Assembly (NCBI GenBank): GCA_008711295.1
Contig: VUYV01000015.1
Span: forward strand, 4,100,050-4,164,049
Source of the DNA: Anarhynchus alexandrinus
Taxonomy: Eukaryota; Chordata; Aves; Charadriiformes; Charadriidae
Direction of reading: 5' to 3'
DNA: 64,000 nucleotides
This document shows, one piece after another, positions 33,063 to 45,682 of the stretch. The notes under the pieces were generated by a model, which did no database searches, had not been told where the DNA came from, and saw only the letters and a program-made list of their open reading frames with translations. Positions within the stretch are counted from its first letter, which is position 1. Each line of letters begins with the position of its first letter. A program made the position numbers and the translations under genes.

Positions 33063-35353
33063 GATAAGAACAACAACCAAAGAAGTGAGATATTCCCTAA
33101 TAAACTTGCATATGGCAATACTCTGTTAATGTCGGGTTTTAGCTTCACATTTTTACTGGCTAAAAGTTATGGAGATGACAAGTTACTACTCCCTATTGGG
33201 TCTTTGATTGACAACTTTACTTCCATCAGCCTTCTTCTGCAAACTGTGGTAGAAAGGTTTAATTGTGTTTGTAATTAATTGGATTTTAATCAGACTGTAT
33301 AAAGAAATTGCGGAAGTTTTTTTTTAAAAAGCAGCAAAAAGCCCTCTTTTAAAATATTGCTAGGGATGCAGAAATATTCATTGCTACAACAGTTTGAATA
33401 GTGAATTAAAATGCATTCATGATTCAATACAAAATTGGTTAGATTAGTTAGCATTTGAAGAACAGTTTCATATATTCCAGAAGAAGGGAATAAAAAAAGA
33501 AAAAAATAAAAGAAAACCCCAAACATGAAGCTTAGTTTATTTTAAACCAAAGGTCTATCGTGCTGAATTGAGCTCTCGAGAAAGGTATCTTCCGAGTCCT
33601 TTAAATTGCTTGCATTGAAACTCGTAAACATTCATTAATAATGTTCTATGGGAAATAATTTTCGACTCCTTTTGCATAAAGTTGCAGCATCTATTGAAAT
33701 AATATTTTGCCATATCAGAAAGATAAATCCTAATAAGGAAGGCAATTAAAGCCAAGTGGAGAAACAAAAACTTCCATAATGTTATCTCTAAGTACCAACT
33801 GGTAATGAATTGAATGCAGAAATCTATGTGGGAGTTCATAGTCTTTTCAGTGTCTTCAGGATCAGGATGAGTGGGTTGGCCCTTGTTCCCAGATTCACTA
33901 CTTCTCTGCCTCTTCCATCTCCCAAGTCCTCACTAAATCTGGGTCTGGAGAGTTTTATGCAAGCAAAAAGGCTGACCTAAGACTTTAACGCATCTGTGTA
34001 GGGAGACATTTGCATGCTCCAGCAATTATATTTAAAGCTATTAAAAAGAACAAGGAAAAAAAAAAAAAGGAAGCACAACTAAGAGTAACAAGTGTCTGGC
34101 AGAATCACTAGAAAAATAAGACTATGGGCTGCGTGCCAGCATCACCATTTAGGTGCCCGTATCCTTTTTTTATAGGCCATCCTGTTGGGTCTGGTGAGAT
34201 TTAAGGACTTTCAGTCACCGACCTATGAAACATTCAAACGGTGGATACTTGAGCCAAGGACTCTTGTTCAAGAGGTCTGCAGCCCTATTTTACTTGTTCC
34301 ATTTTTAGAGTTACTCTCCACAGCAAACTTGCACTGGTCTAAGAGAATTGACAGCGTAGGGATATCCGAATAGGACAAACTGAACTGTTTGGATGTGGAC
34401 AGATGACTGGATGAATCTCTTCAGGACAGTGAAATCCCTCTAATTTGTTTTCCCTTCTGCTGCTTTCCTTACTTCTTTCTCTTTGCACCATAGCAATGCA
34501 GTCTTGCATCCTCTACTTTTGTATCCCTCCTCTAGCCTTTGTTACATCAAGCAACTTCTTAAAGCACAGTGTTTGTGGAAGAGGAAGCATTGAAGTAAAT
34601 CATCACAGCCTCATTTCTTCATATTTTCTGTCAATCAGTTAAGTCACTGCAGAGAAAAAGGTATAGCAAAGTAATAGTAATAAATGTTACAGGTCGGATC
34701 CTCAGACAGTGCTGTGAGACACAGTCTGATTCAGACTTAGGACTCTGCTTTTTCCACAGAGAAGCAAAGAAAAAGTCTTTTTTGATGCACAGTGATCACA
34801 CAGTTGCAGATATAATGAATTTCTTCTGCATAAATATTCCCCCCCCCGCCCCCATTTTTTTTTTCTTTTTTTCCCCAGGACATTTACCCGAGTGTGAAAG
34901 TCCTTGCTGAAGTTTTGTGCTGCTGCTTCCAAGCTGTTCCCTCTGTCACCTTCACTGCAAAGAAAGAATGACTCTTCTGTGAAGCGTCCCCAGTAGCGTA
35001 TGCTTTAAGGTCACCTAGGAAAGAGTTAGCTGTACATTAAGTTATACCTTGCTGATAACAAGATGGATTTAGAAAGTGATGAGCAATGACAGGATACACA
35101 TGTACATTAAACCAGATGACAGGAAATTGAAAACATTACTGTAACTTATTAAACATTGATTTTCAAGACACTCCTTGATATTGTTTGACGAAAACAAATG
35201 TTAACAGTAACAACAGCAGAAACAATCGGAAAGGAATGTGATCTCAATTTGGAGCTGGGAGTGAGAAGCAAGATCAGCGAGGATAAGAGAACAACTCAGA
35301 AAAACTGCGAGTCCAGACACCTAATGCACAACTAGAAAGTACAAAAATGTTAT
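33063..35353. other. Non-coding DNA, nothing firm
   Basis: No gene seen. A C8-G-C5 run followed by T-rich sequence lies at 34840-34874. GATCCTCAG..CAGTCTGATTCAG at about 34697-34735 might be another palindrome relic but is too weak to call. Confidence 0.5.
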
Positions 35354-35435
35354 GAGAAGAGAAGAGAAGAGAAGAGAAGAGAAGAGAAGAGAAGAGAAGA
35401 GAAGAGAAGAGAAGAGAAGAGAAGAGAAGAGAAGA
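35354..35435. repeat. GAGAA pentanucleotide microsatellite
   Basis: 82 bases, about 16.4 perfect copies of GAGAA with no interruption seen. Pure purine on the plus strand. It abuts the 3' end of the minus-strand CR1 that follows. A perfect array of this length is likely polymorphic. Confidence 0.97.
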
Positions 35436-35440
35436 TGACT

Positions 35441-35641
35441 ATTTCAGTTGAGAGGGCCCTACAATGATCATCTAGTCCAACTGCCTGACCAATTCAGGGC
35501 TGACCCTGAATTTAAAGCATGTTGTTAAGGGCATTGCCAAATGCCTCTTAAGCACTGACAGGATTGGGGCACCAACAGCCTCTTTAGGAAGCCTGTTCCA
35601 GTGTTTGACCACCTTCCTTAACCTGAGGATCAGTGACTAAA
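35441..35641 (-). mobile_element. CR1 LINE fragment, older subfamily
   Basis: On the plus strand: GGGCCCTACAATGATCATC, TAGTCCAACTGCCTGACC, AGGGCTGACC, AAAGCATGTTGTTAAGGGCA, TTGCCAAATGCCTCTTAAGC, ACTGACAGG and AGGAAGCCTGTTCCAGTGTT. This is the reverse complement of a CR1 3'UTR and ORF2 end of an older subfamily. The 3' terminal ATTCTATG tail is not seen; the GAGAA microsatellite stands where it would be. Confidence 0.85.
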
Positions 35642-38600
35642 AGTCCACAGAAAAATGGGCAGTTAGGATATAACCTCTAATTTTAAACTCTGCTCTTGAC
35701 TTTTAATTTTTTTTTTTCAGACATTTTGGATAGTTTTGGCTTGGAGAAACCCTACAGAGACTGAACTTTCCCAATTTACTGATGTACAAATATGATCGGC
35801 CTTTACCAATTTTCTGAAGTTCATTTATGATTAACTTTGAAAAGTTTTCTGCAACTGAGCATTCTACAGCTCAGTCCTGTTCTGAACATTGATCCCAACT
35901 CAGAGGGATATTCAGAGCCCTGTCCAGGACCAAATACTGGTATTCACACTCCTGTTGATAAGCACTTTAAAAATTATTATGTTTTAATTTCAGGTTTCAT
36001 TTGAACACAAATTGGTTGAAATAATGCAAAAGGCTGCCAATTCAAATATATTCATTTTAATGAAACTTTCTCCTGAAATCAGTCAGGAAAAGATTCCTTC
36101 TGAAATAAGCCAATGTTAAACTTCACTAAAGATTTGGGTTTACACTCACTGAGCAAATTAGTAATCTTCAGCAGCAAAGAGGAGTATCTACAAGATGACA
36201 CGCAGTGCTTTAACTAAATGAACGCAAGCGGGAGTGCAGTCACTGGTTGAATCATGGGGAGGATGGCAGCGTTGCAAAGGGAAGCAGTAGCACGGCAAGT
36301 GGAGGGGCTGTGTGAGGCCAGGTCACATCACACATGGTGACAGACCAGAGTGGGCTCATAGGGACAACTACGACAACACTAGGGGCTGGCTGTCTTGCTG
36401 TCATTTGACACTGCACATATTTAGGACCTCAGCCTCACACCAGGACTGATATATTGCCTCCTGACAGCTGTTGTCTCATCCCTGTAAGAAATGGTGCAAT
36501 TCTTGGCCATTCGTGGCATGGCTGAGCTTAAAATTCTTCTCCCTATGGCAATTATAAATTAGAAAGGATGAGGTTCAGGACTAATTGTCTCATATTGAGG
36601 ACTTACCACTAAACATTCTTGCTCTTCTGTGCCCACCCTAGAACAGGGTGGCCTTGCTCATACTGCCTCCTGGGAACAATCTCTTTCAGCCTTTGAACCT
36701 GCCCTGTCTAGGGACAGCCTGGGAGAGTGCTACTCAGCACAAGCCCAACCCGTGCCATAACCAAGAGAATAGTTAAATAGTATAGATGATTACATGCCAG
36801 TGTTTAAGCTTATCTTTTGACTCTGTTTAGTTTATCAGCATAGGTGTAGTCTTTAGTGCCTGAATTGTACCTCCTTCAAATATGTATTAAATATGGACAT
36901 GCTATTTCGTTTATTTTATATATACCATGTGGTAACGTTTCATTCTTCAATGCATACCTCCGCATACAGATGGGAACAGAAAATATCTTTTTAGGGAGGA
37001 GATTTGAAAGTACTAAATATATCACTGGAAGTGTAGGCTCTTCAACTGGTTAGAGATTTTTCATCAAAACATTTTTTAAACATCTGAGCTCTCAGATATT
37101 TTGGTAGGAAACACTTGTCTGCATTTTTTCATGTGTCAGTGAAAACAAGCAAAACAAAACTAAAAGATACAGAGTTATCATACCTGCTTCTTAAAAATCT
37201 GATTTTTTTTACTCTATTATAGTTTCCTTTTCTGTTTTTACTTTCTAGAAAAGCAACAACAATAGTCATAAAAACACCATAATTCAAAATTAAAGAAATA
37301 TTGTAGGCATTTCCTAAAACCACAGTCTTTTCCTCTGCTTAATCGGGGAGTTTGGGGTGTCCAAGTTTTCAGATATTTGTGGTGTTCCTGGATGTTACTG
37401 CTGGCTAGGGCATAAGAAAAGATAAAAAAGACAAAATACTTTCTTCTTTTAAGGATTTATTTTTCTCTCCTTCGGAATGATACCTGGCTCCATGGTGTAG
37501 TAGCGTTCTTATTGTACTCGTAACAATCTGAGGATTCTTTGTCTCCATTGTAAGTGGCAACTTATGACATCTTCCACGCTAAAACTGCTGAGTTGCTGGC
37601 ATATTGTTTCCAAGCTAAAATACACCTGAGAGTGAAATGGCAGCTAGGTAAGTCAAAAAGTAAGTAGATGTTTGCTGGCTTTTGTGGGTGACGCTGAGAG
37701 TGCTGGTGCTCTGAAGCACTGGGCTCCTGGCACCAAATTTAATTACAATGCAATTTGGAACATATTCAGACACTGCTCGTATCATCGCAAGTTCTACACA
37801 TGCACATATTTTATGAAAGCCTTGCCTAGGGGTATTCAGCATAATGATACTTTGAACTAAAAAGTAAACCCTTTTATCCAGAAAAAAAGGTGTGGGTTTT
37901 TTCTTGGTTTTTTTTTTCGTTATTCCCCTGTCATCATCCTGTTTGGGTAAAGCTGAGAGGGAAATTCCTGAGCTGGGTCTCCCAGTGCCTCATGAAATGC
38001 AGTATTTAATTCTTTCTTTAGTAGACAGAAATCTACTTACCTACCCAGGGCCCCGCAGAAACATATTGTTAAAATCCAGTGTTCCAAATCCTGAGAATCT
38101 GCTCCTGATTTTCTGGTCAGTTAATATTGCCTTAACTATTTTGACAGTGCCATCAGGCAAAACAGGCACTTCCTTCTGAGGAAGCACTTTTTATAACTCT
38201 TCTATATTTCTTTATAGTTACAGCTATATGAAACAGTATAGTGTCATCTCTGAGGACCTGTGATGGGGTTAGACATCACCTGCAATAGTGGCTGAACTTG
38301 GTATAATAAATAACACGGCAAAGAGAAATGACACTGGATGCATCAAATGATATTCAGACGGAGTCTTCCATACAAAGTGAATTCCTTCTGACAAAGGACA
38401 TCTAGAAGTGTACGTTGGAAATTATTTTGCTGCTTTATGAACAGGTGAGTTATGAAGTCCCCTACAGAAGCCTACTAGAGTGAGTCGATGATTAATCTGC
38501 ATAACTAATGAAGTCATGCAGTTATTTCTATGCTAATGCAGATGTAATATAAAGTCGCATGGCATGTTCAGTGATGAGGAGTACATCTCATACCTGACAT

Positions 38601-40086
38601 CAGTATAGTCCGGCAAGGCTCAGTTTCACCTCCAGGAAAGTTTTTTAAGAAACAAAGAGCGGAACTGAATTTAAAAACCTTAGGAAAGAGCACAGTTAAT
38701 GACTCTGACACCTCACTGCAGTATTGAATTTCCCAACATGCTTAAATCCCCTCTCATTTAACTAATTATCAGCTTCACTGTTTTGCGGTGTGTTGCTCAG
38801 TGCTCTGTTGATTTTATAAGCTCGAAAGTCAGGCATATGCATGAGTCCTTGCCCATCTGATGTGTGCTACAGATTTGAGCCTGGGTGAGTTTCTGTAGTT
38901 GCAACGTAAGAGGAAGCAATAAAGTCCCAACAGATATTTTTTAAAGAATAAACTCCTCATCCTGTGACAAACAGCTTCTTGCAGTCGAAGCTGCCTGCAA
39001 GCTGATGCTAGGTGCAGAATGGCTGCTCCAGCAGCCTACTTTACTGTGTCCTTATGCTACCAGCATCACAGCTTTGGGAAGCTCACTGCAATGCTTTGCC
39101 ATAAGACCTAGTATTCCATTTAGCACATTAAATCTAAAGGTCATTAGCAATATCTCCTTTTAGATGGCTTTTGTTGTGTTCCAGTACCACACCTGCTAAA
39201 TAACACAACGAGGTAGTGTTTGGTCGGGAACTAAGACTGACAACGATTCGGAGATCCATAAATATCTTCCCATAACACCACCCTGAGCCACTCGAGGTAC
39301 AGGCAACAGAGATAACCCAGCTGGTGTTACTTGCTTTCCAAAGCTATAACCCTAATACAATCCAGGGGGAGAAAGTAAAACAGATTTGTTACTAGTGTTG
39401 GACTTCGCCTCATCCACAAACAAAATGCCATGAAGCTAAGGCCAAGGAGATGAGGACTGTCCAAAAGAAAAAAAAAAAGAAAAAGAAAAAAGCCTACAGT
39501 ATGCAAGAGAAATCCTGAAAATCATTTCCTCTTTTGTTAGTAAACTATCCCTCATGGCTGCTAGTCCTGCTGCACCATCTGTTAGCTGCATTAGTGACCT
39601 CGCAATGCAAGTGACAGTCATGTAAAACAAGCAATGGAAGCATTAGTAAAGTCAGCCATTTCCAAGGTAGTTTTTACTAATATATAGAAAGCAAGTATAC
39701 AAACAGCATCCTCTCCCCCTAGAGCTTTTGCGTGTTCTGAAGTACCTAACTTTGAACGAACACCTTTAAGGCTTGTGAAATATTCAGTTACCTTTTATTT
39801 TTCTCAGTTGTTTTCTATTTTATTGCATCCCTTGGTTCTAGCCAGGACAGAAAAGAAATTGCTGAGATATCCTGAGAAAGGCTCTTATTGTGGTGTTTTT
39901 ATGTCAAACAGAAGGATCAGAAATCTAATAAAAAGGCAGCTCTTACTAGTACTTTCAGCAGGGTTTGCTATACTTTTAAGTGTTCATACATCTCATTCAT
40001 GTTCATACAGCACATTCAGACCTCAGCCACATGAGAGACTTTGGGTGCTAAAAAATAAGAGAAGCAACAACAAACAGCAATAATCA
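35642..40086. other. Unique non-coding DNA
   Basis: No gene seen. A stretch at about 38480-38560 carries GATTAATCTGCATAACTAAT and TATGCTAATGCAG, i.e. homeodomain and octamer-like sites close together, a pattern often found in developmental enhancers. Function is not shown. Confidence 0.5.
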
Positions 40087-40135
40087 AAATAATAATAATA
40101 ATAATAATAACAACAACAACAACAACAACAACAAC
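40087..40135. repeat. AAT then AAC compound microsatellite
   Basis: About eight AAT units followed directly by about nine AAC units. The AAC part is included in the 56-bp tandem duplication. Confidence 0.95.
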
Positions 40136-40230
40136 GCCATGTTTTATAGATAGAGTCCTTGTGGTCATGTCATAACAACAACAACAACAACACCATGTTT
40201 TATAGATAGAGTCCTTGTGGTCATGTCATA
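40119..40230. repeat. 56-bp tandem duplication carrying an AAC array
   Basis: Two copies (40119-40174 and 40175-40230) each consist of AAC repeats followed by a 39-base unit that contains CCATGTTTTATAGATAGAG and TCCTTGTGGTCATGTCATA. They differ only at G40136 versus A40192. The AAC tract was copied with its flank, so a single duplication event put a second microsatellite 56 bases downstream. Confidence 0.95.
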
Positions 40231-40994
40231 TATGTTCCTGGTAAGTACCCAGGCTGTGGATCATGCACCACGCTGTTGAGAAGTGAGGAAGATCACGGGG
40301 AGGACTCAGGCTTGGTGAGGTGCGCTGAAGTGAGGTGAACTGGATTACTAAAACTGCAGTTTACCTCCAGGTGTTTACCTGAAGCATTTAAACTCTGTTC
40401 ATAATTTCATCCCATCTCTTGTATACCACTGACCACTCCCCATCCCTTTACTCCTCAGCACTGTCTGAACCAGTAAAAAAGCTCGACAGGTCCCAGTGAG
40501 GGCAAGCTCTGCCCTTGCTGAATTCAGACGTTTTTTTTTTTTAAGCTGAGCCAATAAGGCAAGTTCATTGTTTCTTGCCGGTTTTTCCTCCTTTGTTTTT
40601 CCTGTCACAGATCATAACGAGGAAATGCTACACAATGGAAGCATCTTTTCAAGATGGCATGATTTACATGACCTCAGCTGTGTGATAACAAAGAGACTCA
40701 AACTTATCCAAGCAATAGTAGACTCCTCCTAAGCAATGCGGCTGTACTGTCTCCAAACAAAACAAAACACAAAAGGTGCTTTGCTGCTGCGTACAAAGTC
40801 TATACATACTCTGAAAGATGTGGTAGTCATCACATTCTTCCCCCTCTAACACAGAAACAGCAGTTAACTATGCCTTTGCCGTTGGATGCTTTTTATTTCC
40901 CTCTGTGCAGTCACTCCACAGTCCTCAGTGCCCCAGTTTGTGCACAGTTTACATGCCTGCATAAATTTATCCTCATAATTCCTCCCTTTTTTAG
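40231..40994. other. Non-coding DNA, nothing recognised
   Basis: No gene or repeat recognised. Confidence 0.5.
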
Positions 40995-41085
40995 TTACCC
41001 TCTTCATTTTGCATGATGGAAATTGAGGCACAGAAGATGAAGTGACTTGTTCAAGGTCATTTAGGAGGTCTGGCAGAACCAGTAA
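40995..41085 (-). mobile_element. MIR-like SINE fragment
   Basis: TTCATTTTGCATGATGGAAA, then TTGAGGCACAG, then GATGAAGTGACTTGTTCAAGG, TCATTTAGGAGGTCTGGCAG, AACCAG follow the reverse-complemented MIR core closely (ATTTTACAGATGAGGAAACTGAGGCACAG..AAGTGACTTGCCCAAGGTCA..TGGCAGAGCC). Confidence 0.65.
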
Positions 41086-44000
41086 TTAAAAAAAAAAATC
41101 ATGTGCTTCAAATCTCCAAACTGTATGTTAAACAAAAAACCTTAAAGCCGCTGTTCCTGTTCTTGTGTTTATCAATTAACAGGTACAGTACAACTGGGAT
41201 GTTATAAACGAGTTACACATTTACTGATTACTTAATTATAAAAGTAACAGCTCACCATGTTACATCTCTAACTTAAAGCAATAGAAAGGACAATCCATGT
41301 CATATATGAGAGCAAAGACTTTGCTTTCCTTATTTTCTCCTTCCTATCCCTGCAAACATTTTTTTTTTCTTTTTTTTTTAACAAATCTGTAATCCGCAGG
41401 GACAGGACAAAATTTCCAAACAGTACAGATGGAAATTAGGCGTTTTTGTTGAAAGTCTAACACAAAACCCCCATCAGTGCCTGTGAAGATCTTCTTCCAA
41501 ATGTCTTTGTAAGGTTTGAGATAATGAAGGTGTCACTGTAGATTTACAAGAAGATAGTATTCTGTGATGAACTTTATCTTAAAATAACTGTAAGCATAAT
41601 TATCCAGCATAAATGAGCCTCCAGAGAATAAATTTTCTTGAAAGAGACTGCCCCTAGTCCTAGCACAAAAGCATCTTCAGCAACCACAGTGTACTGGAAA
41701 AGGAATCAAGAATATGTCTTTCTTCTCTCTACCTGCCTTCAAAACATTAGTGTTCTGTGAAAATAATGGCTGTGGGTGCCAAAGGGTTACATAAAAAATG
41801 AGCATTCCTGCTTAAACAGGCCACTTCCGTTTTCATCCCTTTATTATTTTTTTTTCTTTAATTCTTGTCTTCTGTCTGACACCAAGCAGACAATCAATGA
41901 ACCAAAGCAGAATTCCAGAGAGCTTCCAACGTAGCACCATACATGGGAAAATGTCATAATTTCTTTAGGGAAAGGAAAATTTAAGAAAGATTTAAAAAAA
42001 AAAAAAAAGAGTTAGACTCAAGCTGGATCTGGATATTAGGACACTTCTCCTGAAGTAATTAATATTAAAAGCAGGATATGAACCTGAACCACTGTACTAA
42101 CATGTTCTACTGCAGTTATTCTTGCTAAGGAAAGACAAGTATCTCCACAGGTTGGGAAAGAGGCAGCTTATTCTCACTGCACTCCTTACAGACAAGGCCA
42201 GTGTACACCCGGGACGGTGGAGAGTTTCCTATCAACTACCTTGTCTTTCATTTCACTTCTTTCCTGGGAACTAAGTTACTGAGCAGGAGCTAAAGTTGCT
42301 CCTCACTCTTTAAGACAAACCCTCTGACTGTCCCTTTCTGATGGCTGGTTCCCACAACCCTGCCAGTGTTTAGTTAACAATAGTTAATAATAGATAAGAG
42401 GTGACCTGGTGCTTGGCAGCTTCCTTGGCTCACGCTTATCAGGACATATGAGAACAGGGGTGGATGGAAGTAGAAAAACCTTCTCTGCCACACATTGCCC
42501 ATGGGATGGTCACTCCATTCATCACCTCGTCAGTTCTCTGTTTGTAACATGAAGATATAAACAACGTTCCGTTGCATAAACTCCCAAGTTTTTCAGGACA
42601 GTGCCAACTACAGTGCACTTCAAGGGCTGGTCTTCCGTGATGTCTCTGGATGACGCTGCACTTGGTAACATGAAGACCACAATATGTTGGAAACAGCAGT
42701 TAAAAAAAAAACAACTTTAGACTATGACATCTTGTCTTTGCAGCAGATGCAGTGCTAACTATCAGGTTTGAAAATTCAACAGCATTTATGTGTGAAGATA
42801 CAGAAGGTTATTGGCTATTGACTTTCTTTTCCCACATTTTTTCTTTTTTACGAGGATTCATATGTTACGGAAAATAAACTTGATGCCTTGAACACTACAC
42901 TGGATTCAATAGGGATCCTTCTGCATAGCACCACTGGTGACAATCAAGCAGCAATCACCAATCAATTTGGTTTGTTTGGTTTGGATTGTTTGGATATGTC
43001 AGCAATTTGTGAGACAAAGCAGAGTTGCCACGACAAAAAGGTAAGGTAAATTGGCATGCGTGTTGTGTGAATACAGATTTACAGAGTGGGTAACAGGATA
43101 TTATCAATAGAGGGGGAAGTTCTCTGGGATGCAGAGTCATACATTTCAGTATTGTTTTCTTAAATGAAGATGACCTCCTCCTTCTTAGATCACAAGTGGG
43201 GAAATGAACTGGTGCTCCAAGGAAACCAGTGTCATTGCAACTCTCTAAAGGGTCTCTACAGGCTTGGCATGCTGGTTTGCAGTGGAATTTAAATGAAAAA
43301 ATAGTTCCATCACAGTCTATAAAAAGTGATCGCACTGAAGCACCCATAATGAGAAAAGCTGTGCAATGGTCTGGGATTCAGTCTCTTTTAGGAAGTGGGT
43401 TTTTTTGAGAGAGAACTTTCTGCACCGAAAGATTGAATATCTTCTTACCTTAACTTTCACTCTGACACTAGCTTTCAAAAATAATAACCAGATTTTTGAA
43501 ACATTGAACTTTTCTGGCAACTGATTTTTGTCCTAGCAGGGAAGGTCATAGTTCACCTTCTGGATTCTTCTACCTTTCAGACACATGAGCCGATATAAAT
43601 CCGTCAATGTCTTACAAGTAGTGCAGTTTTTCCACACAAACCTGATGTTACCTCTCATCTTATTTTAGCAAGATTTCTTCCCTTCAATGTTGCATAGGAA
43701 AATCAGAGACCGGGAGGTCAGAAAAGCTGCAAAGGTGACAAAAAGCCTTCTGTGGTAGCTTCTTACCAGATCCATCTTGTTCAGTTAGCCTTGAATTGGT
43801 TGCTTTCCAACTCGGTGGTATCGCAGATGGCTGGGTGCCATCCTCAGCAGGTGTGAAATGAAGAAAGTGAACAAAATCAGATCGGCTTTGCTATTATTAA
43901 AGGCAGATACCAAGGAAGATTAAGCTTAAAGCTGTTGTGTTCGTCAGAGGTTAGACTCCTGTATTTCCAATTCTGTTAGGTAGCACTTTACAAGATGTAT

Positions 44001-44157
44001 TGCTGACTGCAATGAGATTCTGGAAATATTGGGTATCTAAGCAAATATTTTCAGCCAATTAATGCAACAGAACATATCTGATGTATAAGGATTCATCTCA
44101 TTTAAGTTTCACTAACTAAAAATTAGTCATCTGTTCTTACCTGGTCATCCTTTAGCA
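41086..44157. other. Unique non-coding DNA
   Basis: No gene seen. The 130-codon minus-strand frame at 42955-43347 has no domain and starts within a GTTTGGTTT simple stretch. A-rich runs at 41361-41380 and 41993-42008. Confidence 0.5.
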
Positions 44158-44244
44158 AATGGAAAGACATAGGCGCTCCCCAAAAAGGATCAGTCATCCC
44201 ATTCGCTATTTAGGGATGGGATGAACTGCCTGTGTCTTTCCATT
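44158..44244. repeat. Nested inverted repeat able to form an 87-nt hairpin
   Basis: Outer arms of 17 bases (44158-44174 AATGGAAAGACATAGGC; 44228-44244 GCCTGTGTCTTTCCATT) pair at 16 positions plus one T-G that would be a U-G wobble in plus-strand RNA. Inner arms of 9 bases (44194-44202 TCATCCCAT; 44216-44224 ATGGGATGA) pair perfectly around a 13-base loop. The two stems are separated by 19 bases on one side and 3 on the other. It could be a small DNA-transposon relic or a pre-miRNA-like hairpin; the asymmetric internal loop argues against a simple miRNA precursor. Confidence 0.85.
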
Positions 44245-45681
44245 GATTCTACAGGTAGCACACATGGCTGGTTCAGAACAGACACTTTGCTTTTAGGTAG
44301 CTAAACACAGCAGAGATGACTCTTGTGTAATTATCATTTGATATAGTCACTGCAGACCACTCTTCAGTGCACCAGACCAGTCCCTGAAGTCACTGCTGTA
44401 GCAGCTAAAAGGCTGCTAGAGATGCAAAGCAGCATCCGTGGCATCCTCCAAACACACCCGTACAGCTCTTCTTACTCAGCTTGGGTAAGTAGATGTATCC
44501 CCCCTATACACCCTACAGGGCCATCAGAAATATGTGCCCCCATGCCATCTTACTGGCTTACTTAATTCAGTACTAGCATTCCTCTGAATAAGTCTTCTTT
44601 TCACAGCCCTCATGTCAGCAAAAAGGGAAATAAAGTTCATGGTTTCTTTGCTCACTTATTTTTAATATATATTGATCCACACTGTTAAGATGACCAGCGA
44701 CTGACAGATAGATCTTCTGAGGATATGAGAAGAACTATGATAAGATCTTTTACTGTTGTTGTAACTCCTCCTTTGCTCGGGTTCAGTAAAGTTGAATGCC
44801 TGCTTGCTACAGTCCCACTTATATTTTTAGGAGATCTCACTAAATTCTGGACAAATAGGTGAGATACAGTAAAACTGCTAACTGCACATTAACTCTGCTC
44901 CTCAAATGAAGTTTTTCGAGTCCGATAGTGCTATGGAATAGATTGGAGTATAAATCCTCATGTTTTGTGATATAAACCTACCATTTGCTGATGTAGACTG
45001 GGAAGAAATTTCCCCTCTGGGCAACAATTATCCATAAGGTTGGGAGCTTGGGAAATCAGGTATTATATGAGCTCTGGTCTTCTATTGTATCAGCTGTGAA
45101 AATCAAGAGAAGGGTAATATTTGCTGTCAATCCCCCAAATGAGGTACAACCCACTAACAGATCAAAGCCCTGTAAAGTTTCCGAGCAATGGATATTATTT
45201 ATTATTATAGAGATATACTATTGACTCTCCATACTTTTATATGCACTGGCCATCCAAAAAAAAAAAAAAAGAACATACACAATTGAGAAGGAGAAAGCTA
45301 TGAACTCAATGGGTTTTGAAAACTAGTTTATTAGCACAGAAATGCTGTTATGCCTGGAAAGTGTTGCTAATGCAGATGAAAGAATAAATGCAAAGCTGTA
45401 TTTTGTAGTAGTACAGAAAAGCTACAGAGGTAGCTTGACAGGTGGAAGAAATTAGCCTATTAAAATACATAAAGAAAATAAAGAACATAAAATGAAATTT
45501 TTGCCTGTATAGTTATTTTCAATGTCCACTCAGCATTGTTGGTAGAAGTCTGTATATTCTTTCCTGTTCAACAGTGTTTTAGAGTATTACAGTGTAGACA
45601 AGACCAAAGAAATCAGAATACAAATATGTGAGAAGAATATAAATTATATGAGGTTGAGGTTGGAAAGAAAAAAAAAAAAAA

Positions 45682-45682
45682 N
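45682..45682. other. Ambiguous base (N) in poly-A
   Basis: A single N interrupts an A-run of more than 20 bases, so the run length is unresolved in the assembly. Confidence 0.99.

Noticed and set aside
34695..34740. GGATCCTCAGACAGTG / CAGTCTGATTCAG near-inverted motif
   Set aside because: Arms too short and diverged to call a transposon relic.
35354..35435. Regular short repeats that might suggest a CRISPR-like array
   Set aside because: A contiguous pentanucleotide microsatellite with no spacers, in vertebrate DNA.
42955..43347. 130-codon minus-strand frame
   Set aside because: No family motif; C-terminus formed by a simple GGTTTGTTTGG stretch; expected by chance.
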